Positions 1 to 6,453 of a stretch of 18,641 nt of DNA are shown piece by piece (the first letter of the stretch is position 1; every line of letters starts with the position of its first letter). The notes beneath the pieces are model-generated. The model was not told the DNA's origin. It worked only from the letters and a program-made list of their open reading frames with translations, and ran no database searches. Both the position numbers and the translations under genes were made by a program. The DNA comes from Methanobrevibacter sp. GTDB taxonomy: Archaea > Methanobacteriota > Methanobacteria > Methanobacteriales > Methanobacteriaceae. Where the stretch lies: positions 1 through 18,641 of the forward strand of contig JAFRCZ010000031.1 in the NCBI GenBank assembly GCA_017404125.1. Reading direction: 5' to 3'.

Positions 1-561
1 AAGGAGGAAGAAGGTTTCGCTTTGGATGATATTTATTCTTATTTTAAAAGCGCTTGCATTCCTTGTGGCGTATTTAGGCGTAATATCTTAAATAAAACCG
101 CTTATGAAATTGGAGCAGATAAGATAGCAACAGGTCATAATCTTGATGATGAAATCCAATCATTTTTAATGAGCTTTTCAAGAGGGGATACAGTAAAATT
201 CTCCAAATTCGGCCCAGAATTAGATCAGATTCATGAAAAACTGGTTCCAAGAATAAAGCCATTATGGAATACTCCTGAAAAGGAAGTTGGTATGTGGGCT
301 ATTCTCAATGGAATCGAAATTCATTTGGATGAATGTCCTTATTCAAGCCTTTCACTTAGGGCTAAAATAAAAGAGTTCTTAAATAAAACAGAAAGCAAAC
401 ATCCGGGAACCAAGCAGAATGTTATGGAATCCTTCAAGGAGATTCTGGATGTTGACAATATTAGAACAGTCCTAAATGAATGCGAAAGATGCGGTGAACC
501 AACATCTGCCAAGATTTGTAAAGCTTGTGAGATTAAGGATATTATTAATGAAAATCTTTGA
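1..561 (+). CDS. tRNA 2-thiolation enzyme, TtuA/Ncs6 (TIGR00269-like) family, 5'-truncated by window edge
   Basis: This is the C-terminal part of an ATP-dependent tRNA sulfurtransferase of the TtuA/Ncs6 type, which adenylates a tRNA uridine and replaces its oxygen with sulfur. The frame is open from base 1 with no stop, so the real start and the N-terminal P-loop (SGGKDS-type) and first zinc site lie outside the window; the TTG at 22 is not a credible start. Numbering from that TTG, C12 and C15 (CIPCG) and C105 (ECPYSS) match the three cysteines that hold the [4Fe-4S] cluster in TtuA-type enzymes. GHNLDDEIQSFLMSFSRGD (about 39-56) is the conserved nucleotide-site segment, and the C-terminal CERC...CKAC pair is the second zinc finger. 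The family is a confident call. Which paralog and which tRNA position it modifies cannot be told from here. Confidence 0.88.
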   Translation, partial: KEEEGFALDDIYSYFKSACIPCGVFRRNILNKTAYEIGADKIATGHNLDDEIQSFLMSFSRGDTVKFSKFGPELDQIHEKLVPRIKPLWNTPEKEVGMWAILNGIEIHLDECPYSSLSLRAKIKEFLNKTESKHPGTKQNVMESFKEILDVDNIRTVLNECERCGEPTSAKICKACEIKDIINENL

Positions 562-569
562 AAATGATT

Positions 570-593
570 TTTATGTTTCTATTTTTACATAAA
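570..593 (+). terminator. weak stem-loop downstream of the TtuA/Ncs6-type gene
   Basis: TTTATGT (570-576) and ACATAAA (587-593) form a 7-bp stem with a 10-nt T-rich loop, starting 8 bases after the stop codon. T-rich DNA surrounds it. It may mark transcript end, but AT stems of this size occur by chance in DNA of this composition. Confidence 0.3.
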
Positions 594-632
594 CGAGTTT
601 TATTTCATTATAAACGAACAAATAAAATTTTG

Positions 633-669
633 TCAAAAAAAAGAAATGAGAAATTAAATATTAATTTCT
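633..669 (-). terminator. hairpin plus oligo-T end of the CNNM-CaCA operon
   Basis: AGAAATTAA (649-657) and TTAATTTCT (661-669) pair perfectly over 9 bp around a 3-nt loop. Read on the minus strand the hairpin overlaps the TAA stop of the exchanger gene and is soon followed by a run of eight T (plus-strand A run near 635-642). This fits an archaeal oligo-T terminator for the minus-strand operon, placed in the convergent gap. Confidence 0.5.
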
Positions 670-1635
670 TAATATTACAAACGCCATATAAAGGATAAAC
701 AGTGCGACTAAAATTGCCCCTTCTTTTTTATCAACTTCGTTTTTAGTATAAGCGAAAGCTGCACCAATTATTGTAATTACTGTCATTAAAGCAATGTCTG
801 AAATCATTTCAGGTGCTATAGGTAATGGCATGATTGCACTGCTTATACCTAAGATAAATAAGATATTGAAGATGCTTGATCCAAGTACATTACCAATTAC
901 AATACCATTATCTCCTTTTTTAAGAGCAGTAACAGAAGTAACAAGTTCAGGCAATGAAGTTCCTATTGCAACAATGGTAAGACCAATAAGCACATCGCTT
1001 AATCCAAAGACACCTGCAATGTAACTTGCACCATTCACTACCAAGTCAGAACCGATAATGATGCCTGCAATACCGATTATTATGTAGACGAATGCTTTTG
1101 GTATAGAAAGCTTCACTTCAATTTCTTCTGACATAGCCTCCTTATCTTGTCTTGCTTCCTGCACAAGACAGTAAACATAAGCGATAATGATAATTAAAAA
1201 GATTATTCCACAAAGTCTGCTTAGCTCTCCGAATATTATAGCTATTAAAAGCAAGCCGATTGTTGAAACAACTAAAAATGGGAAATCTCTTTTAATTAAG
1301 ACTTTATCTACAGTCAAGGTTCCAAGCAATGCAGAAACACCAACAACTGCCAATATATTGAATATGTTACTACCTATAACGTTACCTAAGGATATTGCAT
1401 TGGTTCCAGCAAATGCTGAAGTAATTGAAACTGCAGCTTCAGGAGCACTTGTACCAAATGCTACAATTGTCAAACCTACAATTATGGTAGGTATTTTTAA
1501 GTTATATGCAACATTACTTGCACCATCTACAAATACGTCTGCACCTTTAATCAAAAGCACAAATCCTATAATGAGAAAAACTGCTTGTATAATTGGGTCT
1601 TGAAACATTGGGTTTTGAGTAATAAATTCCATCAT
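661..1635 (-). CDS. CaCA-family sodium/calcium (cation) exchanger
   Basis: An integral membrane antiporter of the Ca2+:cation antiporter superfamily (YrbG/TIGR00367 type), which normally exports Ca2+ in exchange for Na+ or H+. The two inverted alpha repeats are both present. Alpha-1 has IVAFGTSAPEAAVS and LGNVIGSNIFNI; alpha-2 has IVAIGTSLPELVTS and IGNVLGSSIFNI. The acidic E in each GTS-x-PE motif is the expected ion ligand. About ten hydrophobic segments flank a short charged loop (QEARQDKEAMSEE), and total length of about 325 residues is normal. I chose ATG 1635 because GGTGA lies 8 bases upstream; an in-frame ATG at 1650, five codons earlier, has no Shine-Dalgarno site. It lies just downstream of the CNNM-type gene (9 bases from that stop to the upstream ATG), so the two are almost certainly cotranscribed. 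The substrate ion is inferred from the family. Confidence 0.93.
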   Translation of the reverse strand: MMEFITQNPMFQDPIIQAVFLIIGFVLLIKGADVFVDGASNVAYNLKIPTIIVGLTIVAFGTSAPEAAVSITSAFAGTNAISLGNVIGSNIFNILAVVGVSALLGTLTVDKVLIKRDFPFLVVSTIGLLLIAIIFGELSRLCGIIFLIIIIAYVYCLVQEARQDKEAMSEEIEVKLSIPKAFVYIIIGIAGIIIGSDLVVNGASYIAGVFGLSDVLIGLTIVAIGTSLPELVTSVTALKKGDNGIVIGNVLGSSIFNILFILGISSAIMPLPIAPEMISDIALMTVITIIGAAFAYTKNEVDKKEGAILVALFILYMAFVILRN

Positions 1636-1659
1636 TTGCTTTTTCACCATGCTTAATCT

Positions 1660-3006
1660 TTAATCTTCTTTGCTTTCTAGATCCAATTTGTTTGCATCCT
1701 CTTCGTTGATGGTTACTAAGATCTTATCAATATGATTTCCATCCATATCCACTATTTCAAAAGTGAATTTGCCTTCATGGAATATTTCACCAGTATCAGG
1801 GATTTTGCCTGCATGGGATAATATGAATCCCGCAATGGTAGTGTATCCGTCTTCCACTTCATTAGGCATTTCCCTTTCAATTTCGAATAGGTCTTTAAAG
1901 TCTTCAATAGAGAATCTGCCGTCAATTAACCAGGAATTGTCTTTTCGCTCAATTGCCTTAGGGTCGTCCTCTTCATCGATACCTGGAATGTCTCCTACGA
2001 TTCCTTCAAGAAGGTCGTTTAATGTAATCAATCCTACAACACTTCCGAACTCATCCACTACAAGAACCATATGAACATATTCTCTGTTTTCCTTAAACTC
2101 TTGAAGCAAGTCCATTGAAAGCATGCTTTCAGGAACTACCAATGGGGATTTGACAGTAGCTTTGATGTCAACGTCTTTACCTGCAAAGATTTCACTCAAT
2201 AAATCTTTTGCTTGAACAACACCGATGAAGTCATCCAGTTCTCCGTCAGCAACAGGGAAAATGGATCTTTTACTGTTAATGATTCTTTCCTTGTTTTCCT
2301 CTAGGCTGTCTTCTAAATCAATCCAGATGATTTCGCTTCTTGGAGTCATTATCATATCTACTTTCTGGTCATCTAAACGGAACACCCTTTTGATGATGTC
2401 TTCTTCCTCTTCAGCAATGGTTCCGTCTTCAATACCTTCTTCGATAAGCAGTTTGACTTCCTCTTCTGTAACAACATCCTCTTTAGGTTTGGAGCCAACA
2501 ATTCTTAAAGCAAGATTGGTTGAACTGTCAAGCAACCTTACAACTGGCTTGCATATGAATGAACTTATTTGCATGAATTTAGCGGTTTTCAATGAATATC
2601 CTTCAGGGTCATTCAATGCCATTCTTTTTGGTACGATTTCACCAATGAGGATTGTAAAGTAGGTAGTTACAAGTATAACAAATATGAAGCTTATCTGATA
2701 ACTGTAAGGTATATAAGGGCTTAAAAAATTGCCTAAAGGCTCAGAGAAGGTAGTTCCACCAAGAGCCCCAGTAATAATTGCAGTGAATGTGATACCAATC
2801 TGTACGGTAGATAAGAAGTCACTGACATTATCCATAAAGTCTAAAACAAGTAATGCCCTTTTATCTCCATCATCAGCTCTCTTTTGCATCCTAATCCTTC
2901 TTGAGGATACCACTGCAATTTCTGCAAGGGAGAAAAGTCCATTAAGTACGATTAAAATTATTATTATTAAAATTTCAATTCCTATAATTATCGAGTCCAT
3001 TTCCAT
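1660..3006 (-). CDS. CNNM/CorC-type membrane protein with CBS pair (hemolysin-family, TlyC-like)
   Basis: A 448-residue protein with the full CNNM architecture. An N-terminal DUF21/CNNM membrane domain (roughly 5-180) has about four hydrophobic segments, with NGLFSLAEIAVVSSRR near the N-terminus and IGEIVPKRMAL in the middle. Two CBS domains follow (about 210-340, with MTPRSEI and the VLVVDEFGSVVGLITLNDLLEGIVGDI signature), then a C-terminal CorC/HlyC domain (about 360-440, ending in FEIVDMDGNHIDKILV). Relatives are Mg2+ (or Co2+) efflux transporters gated by nucleotide binding to the CBS pair; the old name hemolysin is misleading. Its operon partner is a CaCA exchanger, which suggests a divalent-cation homeostasis unit. 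AAGGA lies 4 bases before ATG 3006 and 10 before an in-frame ATG at 3000, so either could be the start. Confidence 0.93.
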   Translation of the reverse strand: MEMDSIIIGIEILIIIILIVLNGLFSLAEIAVVSSRRIRMQKRADDGDKRALLVLDFMDNVSDFLSTVQIGITFTAIITGALGGTTFSEPLGNFLSPYIPYSYQISFIFVILVTTYFTILIGEIVPKRMALNDPEGYSLKTAKFMQISSFICKPVVRLLDSSTNLALRIVGSKPKEDVVTEEEVKLLIEEGIEDGTIAEEEEDIIKRVFRLDDQKVDMIMTPRSEIIWIDLEDSLEENKERIINSKRSIFPVADGELDDFIGVVQAKDLLSEIFAGKDVDIKATVKSPLVVPESMLSMDLLQEFKENREYVHMVLVVDEFGSVVGLITLNDLLEGIVGDIPGIDEEDDPKAIERKDNSWLIDGRFSIEDFKDLFEIEREMPNEVEDGYTTIAGFILSHAGKIPDTGEIFHEGKFTFEIVDMDGNHIDKILVTINEEDANKLDLESKED

Positions 3007-3063
3007 TAAGTCCTTAAAAAATTTGTATTTAAAATTTCTGATTTAAAAATAATTTGTTCTTTA

Positions 3064-3099
3064 TATTTAATTTTATGTAATTGCATATATAAAGAATTT
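3064..3099 (-). promoter_or_regulatory. TATA-box promoter of the CNNM-CaCA operon
   Basis: On the minus strand the sequence AAATTC-TTTATATA (TATA core 3093 to 3086) is a textbook archaeal TATA box with an A-rich upstream element. Initiation about 25 bases downstream would fall near 3064, leaving a leader of about 60 nt before ATG 3006. Position and strand fit; no transcript data are available. Confidence 0.55.
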
Positions 3100-3178
3100 C
3101 TTATAAGCATTATTGATATATATTCATTCTATTTATAAATTTAATGTTTTTTAAGCAATTAAATTATCATTTCTTTAT

Positions 3179-3241
3179 AATTTTATAATGATTTTGTTAT
3201 TATTTTTCAGAATTATTAGAAAATTTTATAATGATTTTGTT
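3179..3241. repeat. 20-bp direct repeat, two exact copies 43 bp apart
   Basis: The 20-mer aattttataatgattttgtt occurs exactly at 3179-3198 and 3222-3241. On the minus strand each copy contains a TATA-like core (CATTATAAAA) preceded by A-rich sequence, so they may be tandem upstream promoters or protein sites for the CNNM gene. Confidence 0.6.
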
Positions 3242-3283
3242 TTAATTTCACATATTTGTGAAAATATTTTAATTATTCTGAAA
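3205..3283. other. nested inverted repeats in the 277-bp gap between two minus-strand operons
   Basis: TTTCAGAAT (3205-3213) is the exact reverse complement of ATTCTGAAA (3275-3283). Inside lies a tighter stem, TTTCACA (3246-3252), loop TATT, TGTGAAA (3257-3263). The region follows the DUF1922 gene stop and precedes the CNNM promoter, so it could be a transcript end or an operator. Confidence 0.4.
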
Positions 3284-3544
3284 TTACAATTTCTTCATTT
3301 TTCTATCTAGTTGATTAAGAAATTTGTTGTTCTTGTATTCATCTGCAGTGCTGAACATGGAATCTCCATAGATTTCTTCCTGCATCTTTTGAACAGCATA
3401 TGCAGCATCTTCTGCAGTTTCCACTTTTTGTAAGATTCTGCGGCTTTTCACTTTAATTGTTTTTCCGCATGGGCATTTTCTAGTAGCAACTCCTTTTTTA
3501 GCATATAGAACTCTGCCGCAGTCACATCTAAATATTACGTACAT
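3284..3544 (-). CDS. DUF1922 archaeal zinc-binding protein
   Basis: An 86-residue protein beginning MYVIFRCDCGRVLYAKKG and continuing TRKCPCGKTIKVKSRRI. The paired CxC sites (C7, C9 and C24, C26) form a rubredoxin-like zinc knuckle typical of DUF1922, the family of the small M. thermautotrophicus protein MTH1184 whose solution structure is known. No molecular function is established for the family. The helical charged tail (about 45-86) makes it somewhat longer than the roughly 70-residue relative I recall. It follows the TraB-family gene with 3 bases between stop and start, and its Shine-Dalgarno GGAGG (about 3551-3555) sits inside the last codons of that gene, indicating translational coupling. 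The two proteins plausibly work together, but this is inference. Confidence 0.85.
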   Translation of the reverse strand: MYVIFRCDCGRVLYAKKGVATRKCPCGKTIKVKSRRILQKVETAEDAAYAVQKMQEEIYGDSMFSTADEYKNNKFLNQLDRKMKKL

Positions 3545-3547
3545 AGT

Positions 3548-4714
3548 TTAGCCTCCAAAAATCTTCATGAATAATGGAATAAATACTTGTGAAGGTAATA
3601 TTATCAAAGTAGCAATGCTCACTCCAAGATTTGTTCCAACCACTACTAGCAAGATTCTGACAATGTTATTGTTCCATAAATCTCTAAAGCTTTCTATTTT
3701 ACCTAAATTATTTATGTCTTGTCTTCTCACACGTCTGTATTTAGCTTCTGCAAGTCCTGAAAACCATCCGGCAGCAAGCAATGGGTGAATAATGGTAAGT
3801 GGAGCAACTAATCCTCCAATAATTGCAGATTGGATTTTAGATCCAGATACGATTGAACCTATAAAACCCATTATCATGCTGATTACAATAAACTGTACAA
3901 TATCTCCTTCTATATGGATTCCATTCATCCAAGCAAGAAAAAATATCACTACAAATGAAATAGGAATTAGGGCCAAGATGATCTTTAGCCAAGGAATTCC
4001 ACCTTTCTTATCCATATCATTAAGTTCCCTATAGCTTGGAATGGTTTCAGGATTATCCAGATATTCAATTATTCCTTCCCTATGCCCTGCACCTACAACA
4101 GCTATCACCTTATCTTCTGGAATGCCCAATATTCCTTTTGCAAGGTATGCATCCCTTTCCTTGACAAGTGCAGTATATGCTCCAGGTGAGATTTCCTTAA
4201 AGTATTCCATAGCTTGGTCGATGTTGGCTTGCTCTTTAAGCTCTTCAATATTCAATTCCTCTTCATCGGATGAGAATACTGAAGCGATTATTCCATATAG
4301 GAATTTAAGCTTTTCCCATGTGCTCATGCTGTTCAATACCCTTTGCAATGTGATATTGATGTCTCTGTCAATCAATGCAATTCTGCAGCCGATTTCCTCA
4401 GAGGCTTCAATTGCAGCAAGCATTTCAGAACCTGGCTTGATGTCCACATCTTCCCCAATCTTATTTTGCATATAGGAAAGAATGGTTGTGACTAGGAAAA
4501 CCCCTACCTTGTTTTCCTTAATGATTTTAGTAATATGAATTGAGTCATCTTCGACGATACCGTTTCTCTCATTCATCAATCTTTGGTATCGTCCCCTATC
4601 CAGTTCAATAGCAACTACATCAGGCTGGTCTTCCAAAATCGCTTCCCTTACCTCATCAGCACTATTTTGAGACACATGTGCAGTTCCTATAATCTTTAAA
4701 CATTCTCTAATCAT
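3548..4714 (-). CDS. TraB/PrgY (pheromone-shutdown) family membrane protein
   Basis: A 388-residue member of the TraB/PrgY/GumN (Tiki-like) family. The N-terminal domain (1-230) carries the family's metalloprotease-like motifs: GTAHVSQNS near residue 10, VVAIELDRGRY near 34-44, CRIALIDRDINITLQR near 110-125, and AVVGAGHREGI near 205-215. The C-terminal half has four or five membrane segments (about 243-262, 272-290, 296-320 and 355-385). In enterococci PrgY lowers pheromone activity; the archaeal role is unknown and the gene name should not be read as conjugation. AAGGA lies 6 bases before the ATG, and an archaeal TATA element sits about 105 bp upstream. It leads a two-gene operon with the DUF1922 protein. 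Confidence 0.9.
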   Translation of the reverse strand: MIRECLKIIGTAHVSQNSADEVREAILEDQPDVVAIELDRGRYQRLMNERNGIVEDDSIHITKIIKENKVGVFLVTTILSYMQNKIGEDVDIKPGSEMLAAIEASEEIGCRIALIDRDINITLQRVLNSMSTWEKLKFLYGIIASVFSSDEEELNIEELKEQANIDQAMEYFKEISPGAYTALVKERDAYLAKGILGIPEDKVIAVVGAGHREGIIEYLDNPETIPSYRELNDMDKKGGIPWLKIILALIPISFVVIFFLAWMNGIHIEGDIVQFIVISMIMGFIGSIVSGSKIQSAIIGGLVAPLTIIHPLLAAGWFSGLAEAKYRRVRRQDINNLGKIESFRDLWNNNIVRILLVVVGTNLGVSIATLIILPSQVFIPLFMKIFGG

Positions 4715-4789
4715 TAGATGTCCTTCTTTTTAAAGTTAATTTCTAGTTTTTATTCTGTTATATTAATGATATTTCTATTAATGAAATTT

Positions 4790-4830
4790 AATTACTATAT
4801 TAATTATATCAATTATACTTATAAATCTTT
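4790..4830 (-). promoter_or_regulatory. TATA-box promoter of the TraB-DUF1922 operon
   Basis: The minus strand reads AAAGATTTATAAGTATAATT from 4830 to 4811, with the TATA core at 4826-4819 and an A/G-rich element just upstream of it. Expected initiation is near 4795, giving a leader of about 80 nt. The match to the archaeal consensus is good and nothing closer to the gene fits better. Confidence 0.45.
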
Positions 4831-4862
4831 TGAATGTTGGATTAGTTGTTGAATTAATATTT

Positions 4863-5603
4863 TTAGTTTGACTTGTATAATGTGATCTTCCCATCTTTAT
4901 AGATTCCAACATTTTCAGTTATATTGCTTTTGACACACAATAAAACATCATCTTCATATCCTAAATATGCAAGGCGGCGTCCTGATTTGGATTTGATAGA
5001 TACTTTTTCAACTTTTTCCTTGTCTCTGCTTGCTAAAATTGCTGAATTTGCATGTTCAGTTATTCCAGTTTCTTCCTTATAGTAATCAATATCATCAATA
5101 TCCAATTTCTTCTGATTTTCAAGCTCTTCCTGAATCCAGTATATGATTTCACCTGCAGCTAAAAAATCCTCTATTGCAAAGGTTCTATTGAATCCTCCCA
5201 TGACAATTTCAATGTGTTCTTTTGCAAGTTCGCACGCTGCCTTTGCACAGGCTTTGGCATTGACAAAGGATCCAATCAAAACAATATCCGATTCCATATT
5301 TTCCAAGACTCTAACTCCATTTGTGGTTGTAAGAACCAAGGAATCCTTTTTGCCATCATACTCTTTCATTTCTCTAGGCGAATTTCCAAGTTCAAATTCT
5401 TCAATGGTTCTGCCGGTTCTCTCCCCTGCTAGTGCTGCATCTTTCTCTTTAGCTATTTCAATTGCTTCTTCTGGAGTGTATACAGGATAAATTTCCTTGA
5501 ATTTTTCTAAAGCAAATATGATTGTACTGCTTGCTCTAAGTGCATCAACCATAATGGAGAGATCTTTTGAAGAACCTTTTTCAAAACTTAAACTTACTTT
5601 CAA
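4863..5603 (-). CDS. comB: 2-phosphosulfolactate phosphatase (coenzyme M biosynthesis)
   Basis: ComB hydrolyses (R)-2-phospho-3-sulfolactate to sulfolactate and phosphate, the second step of the PEP/sulfite route to coenzyme M, the methyl carrier of methanogenesis. Family hallmarks are present: VDALRASSTI near residue 18, ALAGERTGRTIEEFELGNSPREM near 57-80, VLTTTNGVR near 89-97, and GSFVNAKA near 112. The length of 246 residues is normal. The start is TTG at 5603: it is preceded by GAGG with 7 bases of spacing, and no upstream ATG exists in frame. It is transcribed away from the 5755 gene. No other coenzyme M genes are visible nearby, so the window does not show whether the whole pathway is present. 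Confidence 0.92.
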   Translation of the reverse strand: MKVSLSFEKGSSKDLSIMVDALRASSTIIFALEKFKEIYPVYTPEEAIEIAKEKDAALAGERTGRTIEEFELGNSPREMKEYDGKKDSLVLTTTNGVRVLENMESDIVLIGSFVNAKACAKAACELAKEHIEIVMGGFNRTFAIEDFLAAGEIIYWIQEELENQKKLDIDDIDYYKEETGITEHANSAILASRDKEKVEKVSIKSKSGRRLAYLGYEDDVLLCVKSNITENVGIYKDGKITLYKSN

Positions 5604-5754
5604 TTTTTAGCCTCTAAAATTAAATTTAATTGAATTCGTACTGAATCTTAATTGGATTAATTAATATAATTTTTATATTTTGTAATATATAATACTTAAT
5701 AAGCATAACATTTTTTGTAATAATTTTCTTTAAGAAATATTGTTGAGGAATAAC
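5604..5754. promoter_or_regulatory. divergent promoter region between comB and the 5755 gene
   Basis: Two oppositely directed TATA-like elements share this 151-bp gap. For the plus strand, TTTATATT at 5672-5679 would place initiation near 5702. For comB, the minus strand has TTATATTA at 5669-5662, placing initiation near 5640. The elements lie almost back to back, so the two genes may compete for or share transcription factors. Confidence 0.4.
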
Positions 5755-6384
5755 ATGATAGTTGTTACAACACCAATGTGCAAGCAAATAGTTGAATGGG
5801 CAGGACTTACTGATTTTAAAGTAAATAGATTTCCTGATGAAGAGGAAGGGGATTTTGCAATTTTGCTTTCTGAAAGCAAAGTCAATATGGATTCATTAGC
5901 AATTAAATTAAATACATTCGCTCAGATTAAGGAAAGCATTAAAGTAGTCTCTGATTGTCTTTTTGAAAAGAATTTGATTGAAAAAGCTATTGAAAATGAA
6001 GAAATTGATGCGATTTTCAATGATTATAAAGAAAATGGCCTTCAATATGCTGTTTTGGATGAAGAAGAATTCAATAAAATAAGAGATTCTAATAAGGATA
6101 AAAAGGTAAAAGTCTATTCTGAGTTCTTAAAGGACATAGTTTCAGACATTGGTGCAAGTGTTATTGACTTCAAATATGCTAAAGATGGAAATGATGAAGG
6201 AAATCATGACTTGGATTATGACTATTTGGTTTATCCTGATTATTTGGAAGAAGAGGTCTTCAAAAGAGAGGACTTGTATGCTAAAGAGGAAAAATTCATT
6301 AAGATATTAAGCCATAATAACATTTCCAAAGATCCAATTTTAAAAGCGGAATCAAGATATGCTGCTTTGATTGAGAAAATTTAA
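5755..6384 (+). CDS. uncharacterised acidic protein, operon partner of an SPL-like radical SAM protein
   Basis: A soluble protein of 209 residues that I do not recognise. ATG 5755 is chosen because GAGG lies 6 bases upstream; the frame stays open to a TTG at 5740 that has no such site. It begins MIVVTTPMCKQIVEWAGL, followed by an acidic PDEEEGDFAILLSES segment. The middle looks helical and strongly charged (about 60-150). The C-terminal part carries a D/Y-rich stretch (DLDYDYLVYPDYLEEE, about 162-177). There is no signal peptide or membrane segment. The only cysteines, in PMC and DCLF, form no metal motif. The next gene starts 21 bases after its stop, so the two are likely cotranscribed. The TTPMC start and mixed alpha/beta look could suit a cofactor- or substrate-binding protein, but no function is supported. 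Confidence 0.8.
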   Translation: MIVVTTPMCKQIVEWAGLTDFKVNRFPDEEEGDFAILLSESKVNMDSLAIKLNTFAQIKESIKVVSDCLFEKNLIEKAIENEEIDAIFNDYKENGLQYAVLDEEEFNKIRDSNKDKKVKVYSEFLKDIVSDIGASVIDFKYAKDGNDEGNHDLDYDYLVYPDYLEEEVFKREDLYAKEEKFIKILSHNNISKDPILKAESRYAALIEKI

Positions 6385-6400
6385 ACATTATCTTTTGATT

Positions 6401-6453
6401 ATAAAATGATTATTCGAGAAAAATTAGATGATAAAATGATTATTCAGGAAAAA
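6401..6453 (+). repeat. 30-bp-period tandem duplication spanning the radical SAM gene start
   Basis: Positions 6401-6423 and 6431-6453 match at 21 of 23 bases. The only differences are a swapped GA/AG pair at 6416-6417 versus 6446-6447. Each copy holds ATAAAATGATTATTC, so the initiation codon and first codons are duplicated in frame (MIIREKLDDK then MIIQEKEVK). Confidence 0.75.

Noticed and set aside
22..24. TTG as a start for the first gene
   Set aside because: The frame is open back to base 1 and the family requires an N-terminal P-loop that would lie before this point; the gene is simply cut by the window edge.
661..3046. Long plus-strand open frames antisense to the transporter operon
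   Set aside because: They mirror the hydrophobic and serine-rich complement of membrane genes, lack Shine-Dalgarno sites, and the minus-strand products match known families throughout.
3567..4475. Plus-strand frames opposite the TraB-family gene
   Set aside because: They are shadows of a well-supported minus-strand gene with family motifs in order.
3548..4714. TraB annotation as a conjugation or pheromone gene
   Set aside because: The name comes from enterococcal plasmids; there are no conjugation genes here and archaeal members have no such known role.
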